Source: Cladorhizidae sp. MBARI D1340-BT2 (taxonomy: Eukaryota; Porifera; Demospongiae; Poecilosclerida; Cladorhizidae). From it: DNA of 64,000 bases. The notes under the pieces were generated by a model that had not been told where the DNA came from, ran no database searches, and saw only the letters and a program-made list of their open reading frames with translations. This document shows, piece by piece, positions 21,580 to 32,989 of this stretch; position 1 is the stretch's first letter, and each line of letters starts with the position of its first letter. The stretch covers positions 7,481,173-7,545,172 of the forward strand of contig JAQNBH010000004.1 of the NCBI GenBank assembly GCA_028752905.1, in the 5' to 3' direction. A program made the position numbers and the translations under genes.

Positions 21580-22212
21580 ATATATACAAGCTAAGTAGGC
21601 TGGATGAAATCAAATTGAAAACCTACAACAAATGGCAAGCTCTGGGTGCACCAGTAACCGATGAAGGAATTCCTGATCTTAGCTATGTTACACCTTTAAC
21701 TCCAAAGAAATTGACACTCATTAAATCTAAATTGGACTCATCTTCTTTATCAAAGGATTCTTCTACACCAACAAGCAGTCGCAAAATATTCAATGAATCA
21801 TCTTTGAGTTTGGATTCATGTACCTTGGTCGAAATCCTTCAGAAGCAAGCTCCACCAGGCATGAAGTATGTCCTGTCCCTAGTACCTGTTATGAAATTCA
21901 TTTGAGGAAGTTATTCAATCACGTGGTAGACCATCTAATAGGCCACCAACCCAACAAAACTGACACAAACTATCAATGCATGGTGCAGTGTTCACTGAAT
22001 CAGATTTTAACGAGCCACTTGTGGAGAAAAAGGAGCAAGAAGATGCTAAGCTGGAGAACAACAGGCTAAAGCTGGAAAAAAAGCTAAACAGCGGTAAACG
22101 ACCTGAAAAAAAAAGAAGGAAGATGATGGTTTCAGACTCGGAAAGTGATGATGATGACTCTTGCTCCAAGAAAAAACAATCAAAGGAACACCTTGGAGAA
22201 AGTTCTTCATAA
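21580..22212 (+). pseudogene. Unrecognised charged protein remnant, transposase-tail-like
   Basis: Two frames follow each other. The first (to 21905) has KLKTYNKWQALGAPVTDEGI and PLTPKKLTLIKSKLDSSSLS. The second (21976-22212) has FTESDFNEPLVEKKEQEDAK, LENNRLKLEKKL, a Lys/Arg patch and SDSESDDDDSCSKKKQSKEH. The latter is reminiscent of the acidic or basic tails of pogo-type transposases, but I cannot name the family. Between them is a frame with FNHVVDHLIGHQPNKTDTNY. No TIRs were recognised. Confidence 0.35.
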
Positions 22213-22469
22213 TTTGAATGCGAGGAAACTGATGATGAAAACTGATGATGAAAAAGACGCAGTACCCAATAGATGAAGACAATAATAATTATGCTGTTTT
22301 CTGGAAATGCCCAAGAAGGTACTACTGGGGAAAGTTGTACGTGTAAATCCGGTAAGAACTTACATATCAAAAGAGTGTTTGAACAGCCTGAATGTCTTGT
22401 GCTGAGTCATCAGCGTTCTTGGCGCAGATGTGTGTGTGTCCCAAGTGTGCGTGTCGTCAGTGACCCTTC

Positions 22470-25400
22470 AGCTCATTCCATGATCAGTGTCCCCTCGGCT
22501 GTTTCCATGTGTCGTCAGTGTCCCCTCAGCTGTTTCCATGTGTCGTCAGTTTACCCTCAGCTGTTTCCATGTGTCGTCAGTGTCCCCTCAGCTGTTTCCA
22601 TGTGTCGTCAGTTTCCCCTCAGCTGTTTCCATGTGTCATCAGCGTCCCCTCAGATGTTTCCATGTGTCGTCAGTGTCCCACAGCTGTTTCCATGAGTCCT
22701 CAATGTCCCCTCAGCTGTTTCCATGTGTCATCAGTGTCCCCTCAGCTGTTTCCATGTGTCATCAGTGTCCCCTCAACTGTTTCCATGTGTCGTCAGTGTC
22801 CCCTCAGCTGTTTCCATGTGTCGTCAGTGTCCCCTCAGCTGTTTCCATGTGTCGTCAGTGTCCCTCAGCTGTTTCCATGTGTCTTCAGTGTCCCCTCAGC
22901 TGTTTCCATGTGTCATCAGTGTCCCCTCAGCTGTTTGAATGTGTCGTCGTTGTCCCCTCAGCTGTTTCCATGTGTCGTCAGTGTCCCCTCAGCTGTATCC
23001 AAGTGTCATCAGTGCTGTTTCCATGAGTAGTAAGTGTCCCCTCAGCTGTTTCCATGTGTCATCAGTGTCCCCTCATCTGTTTCCATGTGTCGTCAGTGTC
23101 CTCTCAGCTGTTTCCATGTGTCCTCAGTGTCCCCTCAGGTGTTTCCATGTGTCGTCAGTGTCCCCTCAGCTGTTTCCATGTGTCATCAGTGTCCCCTCAG
23201 CTGTTTCCATGTGTGGCCAGTGTCCCCTCTGCTGTTTCCACAAGTCGTCAGTGTCCCCTCAGCTGTTTCCATGTGTCGTCAGTGTCCCTCAGCTGTTTCC
23301 ATGAGTCGTAAGTGTCCCCTCAGCTGTTTCCATGTGTTGTCAGTGTCTCCTCAGCTATTTCCATGTGTCCTCAATGTCCCCTCAGCTATTTCCATGTGTC
23401 GTCAGTATCCTCTTAGCTTTTTTCATGTGTCGTCAGTGTCCGCTCAGCTTTTTCCATGTGTCATCAGTGTCCCCTCAGCTGTTTACATGTGTCGCCAATG
23501 TCCCCTCAGCTGTTTCCATGTGTCGTCAGTGTCCACTCAGCTGTTTCCATGTGTCTTCAGTGTCCCCTCAGCTGTTTCCATGTGTCGTCAGTATCCCCTC
23601 AGCTGTTTCCATGTGTCGTCAGTGTCCCCTCAGCTGTTTCCAAGTGTCGTCAGTATCCCCTCAGCTGTTTCCATGTATCGTCAGTATCCCCTCAGCTGTT
23701 TCCATGTGTCGTCAGTGTCCCCTCAGCTGTTTCCATGTGTCGTCAGTATCCCCTCAGCTGTTTCCATGTGTCTTCATTGTCCCTCAGCTGTTTCCACGAG
23801 TCGTAAGTGTCCCCTCAGCTGTTTCCATGTGTTGTCAGTGTCCCCTCAACTGTTTCCATGTTTTGTCAGTGTCTCCTCAGCTGTTTCCATGTGTCGTCAA
23901 TGTCCCCTCAGCTGTTTCCATGTGTCGTCAGTGTCCCTCAGCTGTTTCCATGTGTCGTTAGTGTCCCCCCAACTGTTTCCATGTGTCGTCAGTTTCCCCT
24001 CAGCTGTTTCCATGTGAAATCAGTATCTCCTCAGCTGTTTCCACGTGTCGTCAGTGTCCCTCAGCTGTTTCCATGTGTGGTCAGTGTCCCCTCAGCTATT
24101 TCCATGTGTTGTCAATGTCCCCTCAGCTGTTTCCATGTGTCGTCAGTGTCCCCTCAGCTGTTTACATGTGTCGTCATTGTCCCCTCAGCTGTTTCCATCT
24201 GTCGTCAGTGTCCCCTCAGCTGTTTCCATATATCGTCAGTGTCCTCTCAGCTGTTTCCATGTGTCGTCAGTGTCCCTTCAGCTGTTTCCATGTGTCATCA
24301 GTGTCACCTCAGCTGTTTCCAAGAGTCATCAGTGTCCCCTCAGCTGTTTCCATGTGTCGTCAGTGTCCCTTCAGCTGTTTCCATGTGTCGTCAGTGTCCC
24401 CTCAGCTGTTTCCATATGTCATTAGTGTTCCCTTAGCTGTTTCCATGTGTCGTCAGTGGCCTTTCAGCTGTTTGCATGTGTCATCAGTGTCCCCTCAGCT
24501 GTTTCCATGTGTCGTCAGTTTCCCCTCAGCTGTTTCCATGTGTGATCAGTGTCCCCTCGGCTGTTTGCATGTGTCTTCAGTGTCCCCCCAGCTGTTTCCA
24601 TGTGTCGTCAGTTTCCCCTCAGCTGTTTCCATGTGTGATCAGTGTCCCATCGGCTGTTTGCATGTGTCTTCAGTGTCTCCTCAGCTATTTCCATGTGTCG
24701 TCAATGTCCCCTCAGCTATTTCCAGGTGTCGTCAGTATCCTCTTAGTTTTTTTCATGTGTCGTCAGTGTCCGCTCAGCTTTTCCCATGTGTCATCAGTGT
24801 CCCCTCAGCTGTTTACATGTGTCGTCAATGTCCCCTCAGCTGTTTCCATATGTCGTCAGTGACCACTCAGCTGTTTCCATGTGTCGTCAGTATCCCCTCA
24901 GCTGTTTCCATGTGTCGTCAGTATCCCCTCAGCTGTTTCCATGTGTCGTCAGTGTCCCCTCAGCTGTTTCCATGTGTCGTTAGTATCCCCTCAGCTGTTT
25001 CCAAGTATCGTCAGTATCCCCTCAGCTGTTTCCATGTGTCGTCAGTGTCCCCTCAGCTGTTTCCATGTGTCGTCAGTATCCCCTCAGCTGTTTCCATGTG
25101 TCTTCATTGTCCCTCAGCTGTTTCCACGAGTCGTAAGTGTCCCCTCAGCTGTTTCCATGTGTTGTCAGAGTCCCCTCAGCTGTTTCCATGTGTCGTCAGT
25201 GTCCCCTCAGCTGTTTCCATGTGTCGTCAGTGTCCCCTCAGCTGTATCCAAGTGTCATCAGTGTTCCCTCAGCTGTTTCCATGAGTCGTAAGTGTCCCCT
25301 CAGCTGTTTCCAAGTGTCGTCAGTGTCCCCTCAGCTGTATCCAAGTGTCATCAGTGTTCCCTCAGCTGTTTCCATGAGTCGTAAGTGTCCCCTCAGCTGT

Positions 25401-28400
25401 TTCGATGTGTCGTCAGTGTCCCCTCGTCTGTTTCCATGTGTCGTCAGTGTCCCCTCAGCTGTTTCCATGTGTGGTCAGTGTCCTATCAGCTGTTTCCATG
25501 TGTCCTCAGTTTCCCCTCAGGTGTTTCCATGTGTCGTCAGTGTCCCCTCAGCTGTTTCCATGTGTCATCAATGTCCCCACAGCTGTTTCCATGTGTCGTC
25601 AGTGTCCCCTCAGCTGTTTCCATGTGTGGCCAGTGTCCCCTCTGCTGTTTCCACAAGTCGTCAGTGTCCCCTCAGCTGTTTCCATGTGTCGTCAGTGTCC
25701 CTCAGCTGTTTCCATGAGTCGTCAGTGTCCCCTCAGCTGTTTCCATGTGTGGCCAGTGTCCCCTCTGCTGTTTCCACAAGTCGTCAGTGTCCCCTCAGCT
25801 GTTTCCATGTGTCGTCAGTGTCCCCTCAGCTGTTTCCATGTGTCGTCAGTGTCCCTTCAGCTGTTTCCATGTGTCATCAGTGTCACCTCAGCTGTTTCCA
25901 AGAGTCATCAGTGTCCCCTCAGCTGTTTCCATGTGTCGTCAGTGTCCCTTCAGCTGTTTCCATGTGTCGTCAGTGTCCCCTCAGCTGTTTCCATATGTCA
26001 TCAGTGTTCCCTTAGCTGTTTCCATGCGTCGTCAGTGGCCTTTCAGCTGTTTCAATTTGTCGTCAGTGTTCCCTCAGCTGTTTCCATGTGTTGTCAGTGT
26101 CTCCTCAGCTATTTCCATGTGTCGTCAATGTCCCATCGGCTGTTTGCATGTGTCATCAGTGTCCCCCCAGCTGTTTCCATGTGTCATCAGTGTCCCTCAG
26201 CTGTTTCCATGTGTGGTCAGTGTCCCCTCAGCTGTTTCCATGTGTCGTCAGTTTCCCCTCAGCTGTTTCCATGTGTGATCAGTGTCCCCTCGGCTGTTTG
26301 CATGTGTCTTCAGTGTCCCCCCAGCTGTTTCCATGTGTCGTCAGTTTCCCCTCAGCTGTTTGCATGTGTCTTCAGTGTCCCCCCAGCTGTTTCCATGTGT
26401 CATCAGTGTCCCCTCAGCTGTTTACATGTGTCGTCAATGTCCCCTCAGCTGTTTCCATATGTCGTCAGTGACCGCTCAGCTGTTTCCATGTGTCGTCAGT
26501 GTCCCCTCAGCTGTTTCCATGTGTCGTCAGTTTCCCCTCAGCTGTTTCCATGTGTCGTCAGTGTCCCCTCAGCTGTTTCCATGTGTCGTTAGTATCCCCT
26601 CAGCTGTTTCCAAGTATCGTCAGTGTCCCCTCAGCTGTTTCCCTGTGTCGTCAGTGTCCCCTCAGCTGTTTCCATGTGTCGTCAGTATCCCCTCAGCTGT
26701 TTCCATGTGTCTTCATTGTCCCTCAGCTGTTTCCACGAGTCGTAAGTGTCCCCTCAGCTGTTTCCATGTGTTGTCAGAGTCCCCTCAGCTGTTTCCATGT
26801 GTCGTCAGTGTCCCCTCAGCTGTTTCCATGAGTCGTAAGTGTCCAGCTGTTTCCAAGTGTCGTCAGTGTCCCCTCAGCTGTATCCAAGTGTCATCAGTGT
26901 TCCCTCAGCTGTTTCCATGAGTCGTAAGTGTCCCCTTAGCTGTTTCGATGTGTCGTCAGTGTCCCCTCATCTGTTTCCATGTGTCGTCAGTGTCCCCTCA
27001 GCTGTTTCCATGTGTCGTCAGTGTCCTCTCAGCTGTTTCCATGTGTCCTCAGTTTCCCCTCAGGTGTTTCCATGTGTCGTCAGTGTCCCCTCAGCTGTTT
27101 CCATGAGTCATCAATGTCCCCACAGCTGTTTCCATGTGTCGTCAGTGTCCCCTCAGCTGTTTCCATGTGTGGCCAGTGTCCCCTCTGCTGTTTCCACAAG
27201 TCGTCAGTGTCCCCTCAGCTGTTTCTATGTGTCGTCAGTGTCCCTCAGCTGTTTCCATGAGTCGTCGGTGTCCCCTCAGCTGTTTCCATGTGTGGCCAGT
27301 GTCGCCTCTGCTGTTTCCACAAGTCGTCAGTGTCTCCTCAGCTATTTCGTTGTGTCGTCAATGTCCTCTCAGCTTTTTCCATGTGTCATCAGTGTCCGCT
27401 CAGCTGTTTCCATGTGTCTTCAGTGGCCCCTCAGCTGTTTCCATGTGTCGTCAGTATCCCCTCAGCTGTTTCCATGTGTCGTCAGTGTCCCCTCAGCTGT
27501 TTCCATGTGTCGTCAGTATCCCCTCAGCTGTTTCCATGTATCATCAGTATCCCCTCAGCTGTTTCCATGTGTCGTCAGTGTCCCCTCAGCTGTTTCCATG
27601 TGTCGTCACTATCCCCTCAGCTGTTTCCATGTGTCTTCATTGTCCCTCAGCTGTTTCCACGAGTCGTAAGTGTCCCCTCAGCTGTTTCCATGTGTCGTCA
27701 GTGTCCCTCAGCTGTTTCCATGTGTCGTTAGTGTCCCCCCAACTGTTTCCATGTGTCGTCAGTTTCCCCTCAGCTGTTTCCATGTGAAATCAGTATCTCC
27801 TCAGCTGTTTCCACGTGTCGTCAGTGTCCCTCAGCTGTTTCCATGTGTTGTCAATGTCCCCTCAGCTGTTTCCATGTGTCGTCAGTGTCCCCTCAGCTGT
27901 TTCCATGTGTCGTCATTGTCCCCTCAGCTGTTTCCATCTGTCGTCAGTGTCCCCTCAGCTGTTTCCATATGTCGTCAGTGTCCCCTCAGCTGTTTCCATG
28001 TGTCATCAGTGTCCCCTCAGCTGTTTCCATGTGTCGTCAGTGTCACCTCAGCTGTTTCCATGTGTCGTCACTATCCCCTCAGCTGTTTCCATGTGTCTTC
28101 ATTGTCCCTCAGCTGTTTCCACGAGTCGTAAGTGTCCCCTCAGCTGTTTCCATTTGTCGTCAGTGTCCCTCAGCTGTTTCCATGTGTCGTTAGTGTCCCC
28201 CCAACTGTTTCCATGTGTCGTCAGTTTCCCCTCAGCTGTTTCCATGTGAAATCAGTATCTCCTCAGCTGTTTCCACGTGTCGTCAGTGTCCCTCAGCTGT
28301 TTCCATGTGTGGTCAGTGTCCCCTCAGCTGTTTCCATGTGTTGTCAATGTCCCCTCAGCTGTTTCCATGTGTCGTCAGTGTCCCCTCAGCTGTTTCCATG

Positions 28401-28605
28401 TGTCGTCATTGTCCCCTCAGCTGTTTCCATCTGTCGTCAGTGTCCTCTCAGCTGTTTCCATGTGTCGTCAGTGTCCCCTTAGCTGTTTCCATGTGTGGTC
28501 AGTGTCCCCTCAGCTGTTTCCATGTGTCGTCAGTGTCCCCTCAGCTGTTTCCACGAGTTGTCAGTGTCTTCTTAGCTGTTTCCATGTGTCGTCCATAACT
28601 GTTTT
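22470..28605. repeat. 31-bp minisatellite, about 6.1 kb, roughly 200 copies
   Basis: Unit: CCCCTCAGCTGTTTCCATGT followed by GTCGTCAGTGT. Variants include CATCAG, TATCCCC, TTTCCCC and a 30-bp unit lacking one C (GTCCCTCAG). Longer blocks are duplicated: the series near 25000-25140 recurs near 26580-26770, and 27660-27960 recurs near 28130-28440. Because 31 is not a multiple of three and the unit lacks stops on the + strand, all three frames are open for long stretches and give a 31-residue pseudo-repeat (CPLSCFHVSSVSPQLFPCVV and so on). These frames shift at every 30-bp unit, so I treat them as artefacts. The array ends about 155 bp before a kinase exon and is probably intronic. Confidence 0.95.
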
Positions 28606-28660
28606 CATGTGCTCCAAGATTATGGTAGTTACATTTGGTGAGGGGACACTGATGAACCTT

Positions 28661-28720
28661 GGTGTATCTGTTGGTAGTGGGGCCTCAGCTCTGCTGCTAG
28701 TTGTAGCTCACTCTCTTAGC
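28661..28720 (+). pseudogene. Partial duplicate of the kinase P-loop exon
   Basis: GTTGGTAGTGGGGCCTCAGC gives VGSGASAL, closely paralleling the VGSGASAV of the exon 100 bp downstream, then diverging (LLVVAHSLSS). It is probably a local duplication of the start of the exon or its relic. No usable donor is seen. Confidence 0.35.
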
Positions 28721-28760
28721 AGCACCATCCCTCCCTCATGGTGTATTTCTCCATGCGTAG

Positions 28761-28873
28761 GTAGTGGAGCCTCTGCTGTGGTGCAAGTGGCTGAGTGCAC
28801 CACCAACAATGAGAAGGTTGCCATCAAGAGGATGGACCTGGAGCCATGTGGAATGTCCATAGAAGAACTACAG
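28761..28873 (+). CDS. OSR1/SPAK-type Ste20 kinase, exon for subdomains I-II
   Basis: Bounded by GCGTAG at the acceptor and GTCTGT at the donor. Encodes GSGASAVVQVAECTTNN, EKVAIKRMDLEP and CGMSIEELQ. This matches the ATP-binding GSGA.AVVQ.A loop, the VAIKR lysine and the start of helix C of OXSR1/STK39 kinases, which phosphorylate cation-chloride cotransporters downstream of WNK. The exon starts two bases into a codon and ends on a codon boundary. The expected next exon (EIQ.M..C.HPN, then HRD and DFG) is not found before 39004. The upstream exon is also not visible; the 31-bp minisatellite occupies that side. It is a real kinase exon, but the gene may be broken. Confidence 0.75.
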
Positions 28874-29461
28874 GTCTGTTGATAAGCTTGCCTCTTGATG
28901 TAGTCACTACATGTATATAATGAATACTTTGGTGTCAGCCCATATGACACCAATGTTGTCTCTTCTCGTATCATGGGTCTCCTCCTCTGTGGCCCATGAA
29001 GTTCCAATACACTTTCCAATGTGTTCTTTTAGATTTTCAGTTGGCATGCAAAAGTGTTTAGTAAACAATCAAGGTGGTTTTCTAGCTAGTTGGGATTAGA
29101 GGTGAGTCACTACAAAACCAGAGTTGACAGTAGATCTTCCCAGGGTGTCCCAAAAGCCTTACAACCTCCCCAGCCATAAAATACTCCAGCAGCTCTAAAA
29201 AACCATAGCTCTGAATGCCACTATCCCTTTAAGTCCTAGAATAGACCTAGCACTGAATACTCCTAGCCCTAGAATATACTTCTAATCATAGTCTTGCCTC
29301 TTAGCCCTTGGACCTATTCTGAACCCATGCAGTGTAATCAGTCACCCTCACGAGAGACATCCGGATAGTCCCTGTATACCTTGGACCTCCTGGGCCATCC
29401 GAGGTAGTGGCAGTAGTAGACCGGTATAGGCTGATTTCTCCATGTGTGTGGAAGGGACTCG
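28874..29461. other. Presumed kinase intron, no gene
   Basis: Searched by eye in three + frames for HPN, HRD and DFG kinase blocks; none present. No element ends recognised. Confidence 0.4.
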
Positions 29462-30478
29462 AACATGGCTAGATCTGCTCCACTTCATGGATGCTACATA
29501 CATATGTGATTATAGCTCTAGCAGGAGTGAGCATGGCTAGAACTGATCCACTTCATGGAGGCTACATACATATGTGATTATAGGAGTGAGCATGACTAGA
29601 TCTGCTCCACTTCATGGAGGCTACATACATATGTGATTATAGCTCTAGTAGGAGTGAGCATGGCTAGATCTGCTCCACTTCATGGATGCTACATACATAT
29701 GTGATTATAGCTCTAGTTGGAGTGAGCATGGCTAGATCTGCTCCACTTCATGGATGCTACATACATATGTGATTATAGCTCTATAGCAGGAGTGAGCATG
29801 GCTAGATCTGCTCCACTTCATGGAGGCTACATACATATGTGATTATAGCTCTAGTAGGAGTGAGCATGGCTAGATCTGCTCCACTTCATGGAGGCTACAT
29901 ACATATGTGATTATAGCTCTAGTAGGAGTGAGCATGACTAGATCTGCTCCACTTCATGGATGCTACATACATATGTGATTATAGCTCTAGCAGGAGTAAG
30001 CATGGCAAGACCTTCTCGACTTCATGGAGGCTACATACATATGTGATTATAGCTCTATAGCAGGAGTGAGCATGGCTAGATCTGCTCCACTTCATGGATG
30101 CTACATACATATGTGATTATAGCTCTAGTAGGAGTGAACCTGGCTAGATCTGATCCACTTCATGGAGGCTACATACATATGTGATTATAGCTCTAGCAGG
30201 AGTGAGCATGACTAAATCTGCTCCACTTCATGGAGGCTACATACATATGTGATTATAGCTCTATAGCAGGAGTGAGCATGGCTAGATCTGCTCCACTTCA
30301 TTGATGCTACATACATATGTGATTATAGCTCTAGCAGGAGTGAGCATGGCTAGATCTGCTCCACTTCATGGAGGCTACATACATATGTGATTATAGCTCT
30401 AGTAGGAGTGAGCATGGCTAGATCTGCTCCACTTCATGGAGGCTACATACATATGTGATTATAGCTCTAGCAGGTATG
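29462..30478. repeat. 68-bp minisatellite, about 15 copies
   Basis: Unit begins CTCTAGCAGGAGTGAGCATG, continues GCTAGATCTGCTCCACTTCA and TGGAGGCTACATACATATGT, and ends GATTATAG. Variants alternate TGGAGG/TGGATG and CTAG/CTATAG. Confidence 0.9.
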
Positions 30479-30991
30479 TGCATGGCAAGATTATGCTGGT
30501 GTAAAAGCACTTTGCATTTCATACAGATAGTTACAGTGATGGAAGGGGGAAAAAACAAGTTCTCTTCACTACAATGAACTGCTGTGTGGAGGTGTACTTG
30601 CCAGGAGTTATGGCAGCCGTAACCCTTATCTCATTAATTTATTTTTTAGTTGGTAATAATTCCATTATTTTTTTAATTCCCTGCAGCTAGTTTTAGTAAC
30701 AAAGTGTAACTTATTACAAGAGCTTTGGTAAGGTGTGACTGTTGACCAGGAAAACCTGCCAATAACAACTCCCTTAAGGCCGTTCCACAATATACATAAT
30801 GCATCGCATCGCATCAAATCACGTCGCAACGAGTAGCGTCTGTTGTGAATATGTCGCGTCCTATAATCGTGTCGCATCGCATCGCCTGAATAGACCTGAG
30901 TTCTATTCCAGCGTCGCGTAGCAGCGCGATTAACCAGAATTTGAAATTTGAACTTTTAACTGTGAATTAACACTTTTAGCTCGTGAAAAAT

Positions 30992-32044
30992 ATGGATGTT
31001 GAAAAGCTTATTGAAACTGTATGGTACTTTGTGTGCCTCTGGGATGTGACAAGCATTAGTTATATGGATATCAAGGCCACAGAAAATGCATGGAAGAAAG
31101 TTGCTATGGAACTAAGAACTATTATTGCCCTATTCCATAAGCTAGGAAGTTGTTTTACTGCTTGGCCATGTGATATACATGTTGGAGATGATAAGCTAGC
31201 TGTTTTATGCTTAGTTTTTTGTTATAATAGGTTGGAGAAGGAGTAACTGTAGACAAGTGTTTTAAAAAAATGGAAGAATTTGAGAGACCACTTCGTCAGG
31301 GAACTGAAGAAGAAAAAGGCTCCAAGTCTTTGTGTCATCCTGGCCCTACTTTGAAATTTTAAATTTTTTAAATGGTACAGTTCAGCACAGAGCGTAAATA
31401 AATAAGTGCTGTTAGTGATTATTTTGTGTTGTTTGTTCTGTTTATTGTATCTCCTAATTTCTCAACAGAAGCTACTCAAACTTTGGGAACAGTGTGGCGA
31501 CTGAATCCTCCCCTCCATACAGGAAGTTGAGGAACAGGAAGACTTTGAAATTCCTGAAAGTGAACAGAGCAGGTGTTCTTAATTAAGCTGGTTTATGATG
31601 TGGTAACAATTATATTAATTTCTTCCTTGTTTTGATAGTATGGTGGATGTTGACGATGTTGACGAAGGTTGTCCAGCAACTTCTTCCGCAGTCCCTACTA
31701 CTAGGTCCAGCTCACTGGGGATCCCGCCACAGAAAAGGAGGAAAAGAATAAATAAAAACGAGGAAATGGATGAAGCTATATGTAAGGGGTTGAGGGAGTC
31801 TCACGAGAGATGGGCCAAGAAAAAAGAGGATGACAAGAAAAGTCCAGACTTTCACTTTGGGATGGAGGTTGGCGAGAGGCTCAGTGTAATGACACGTCGC
31901 CAAAAGGCTACTGCTAAAGTGCGAATAGAACAAGTACTTTTAGAGGTAGAGTTTCCTTCTGAACATTATCATCGACCACCCATTCCTCCTCCTCCACCTT
32001 CTCAGTCCAGTAACTTTGGAGCAGACAATTTATATGAATACTAA
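30992..32044 (+). pseudogene. Harbinger MADF/BESS partner protein (one homopolymer shift)
   Basis: The start at 30992 reads MDVEKLIETVWYFVCLWDVT and TENAWKKVAMEL, a MADF domain. It resumes after an intron at about 31234 with VGEGVTVDKCF. A run of seven A (31264-31270) puts the continuation KWKNLRDHFVRELKKKKAP into another frame. A last exon at 31640-32044 has PQKRRKRINKNEEMDEAICK, FHFGMEVGERLSVMTRRQKA and KVRIEQVLLEVEFP, a BESS-like motif. In Harbinger elements this protein binds the TIRs and helps import the nuclease. The A7 shift may be a real mutation or a sequence error. Confidence 0.7.
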
Positions 32045-32064
32045 ATTATTATTATAATTTTTCT

Positions 32065-32427
32065 TCATATTTTCACATACCCTGGACTGCCCATTCCATC
32101 ATAATCGTCATTTCTTCCCCCCTTTTTATCATGAAATGGGTCCCAGCAGATATGATCTGAAAGTCCATTGTCGCATCGAGCGGAGATAATATTCTGCAAA
32201 GTCGATTGCTTCTGAAATTTCAACGTCAGCTTCTTGGTGCGGAAGATTCCCCCATTGTTTTTACGATCCACGACCTTCCAACAGCCCCTCTCCTCCAAAC
32301 CTTTTTCGATCTTCTTTCCGGGGATATCCCCTTTGAGAAAGACCCCATTTTTTGGCGGCATATTTTTTGACTGGGAAAACCACTTCTTCAACAGTTTACT
32401 CAGGAGTTGTGGTGGCAGCTTTAGCAA
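32065..32427 (-). CDS. Unrecognised 120-codon frame inside Harbinger
   Basis: Reads MLKLPPQLLSKLLKKWFSQ, MPPKNGVFLKGDIPGKKIEK, ERGCWKVVDRKNNGGIF and DHICWDPFHDKKGGRNDD. It is strongly basic, with no membrane segment and no motif I recognise. It lies between the two Harbinger genes, antisense to the MADF gene, just past its stop. It could be an extra element gene, an exon captured from a host gene, or chance. Confidence 0.3.
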   Translation of the reverse strand: MLKLPPQLLSKLLKKWFSQSKNMPPKNGVFLKGDIPGKKIEKGLEERGCWKVVDRKNNGGIFRTKKLTLKFQKQSTLQNIISARCDNGLSDHICWDPFHDKKGGRNDDYDGMGSPGYVKI

Positions 32428-32989
32428 TTTTGAAAAGTAGAACGTGCTTCTTATTCACTTTCGTCTTAAACCTTGATTATAAAGTGTTTTTGCCGCCAGG
32501 ATACACCAAATGTACAACACGCATTTTTTTCTTTACGTGCTGCATGTTCTTACTTTTTCTGTGATCGTGTGAATAATATAATAGTCCCTCCCTCCCCCCA
32601 CTACAAATTGTAACACTCAACTTTCAGAAATTATTTCTTGTCGCTTCGGACAAATGAAACGAATTGAACTCGAAACAAAATATATATTACTGTTATCAAG
32701 TGATGTACGTTCATTGTGTCCTTCGTATATGTATGTACTGCCATGACACTTCTCCTTCACTACTGCTAAAGTAATCTCTGTAGCTGTCACGGATGGAGGC
32801 TGCAGATCTGGAATGCCTGCATACACAAGGGACGGAGTAAAGTATTTATGTATTTCATATATACTTAAATGGACACGTACCGGTTACTACTTGTCCGTGC
32901 CACCGACGCCATACTAGTGGACTGTTCCTCGTCTGTCCTCCATGCACCATTAATCACATTGCCCTCACCATCTTCCCCATCAGTGAAAC

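Noticed and set aside
22470..28605. Many long overlapping + strand reading frames with Cys/Pro/Ser-rich repeats
   Set aside because: They are produced by a 31-bp stop-free unit in all three frames and shift wherever a 30-bp unit occurs. No start context, splice pattern or known domain supports translation.
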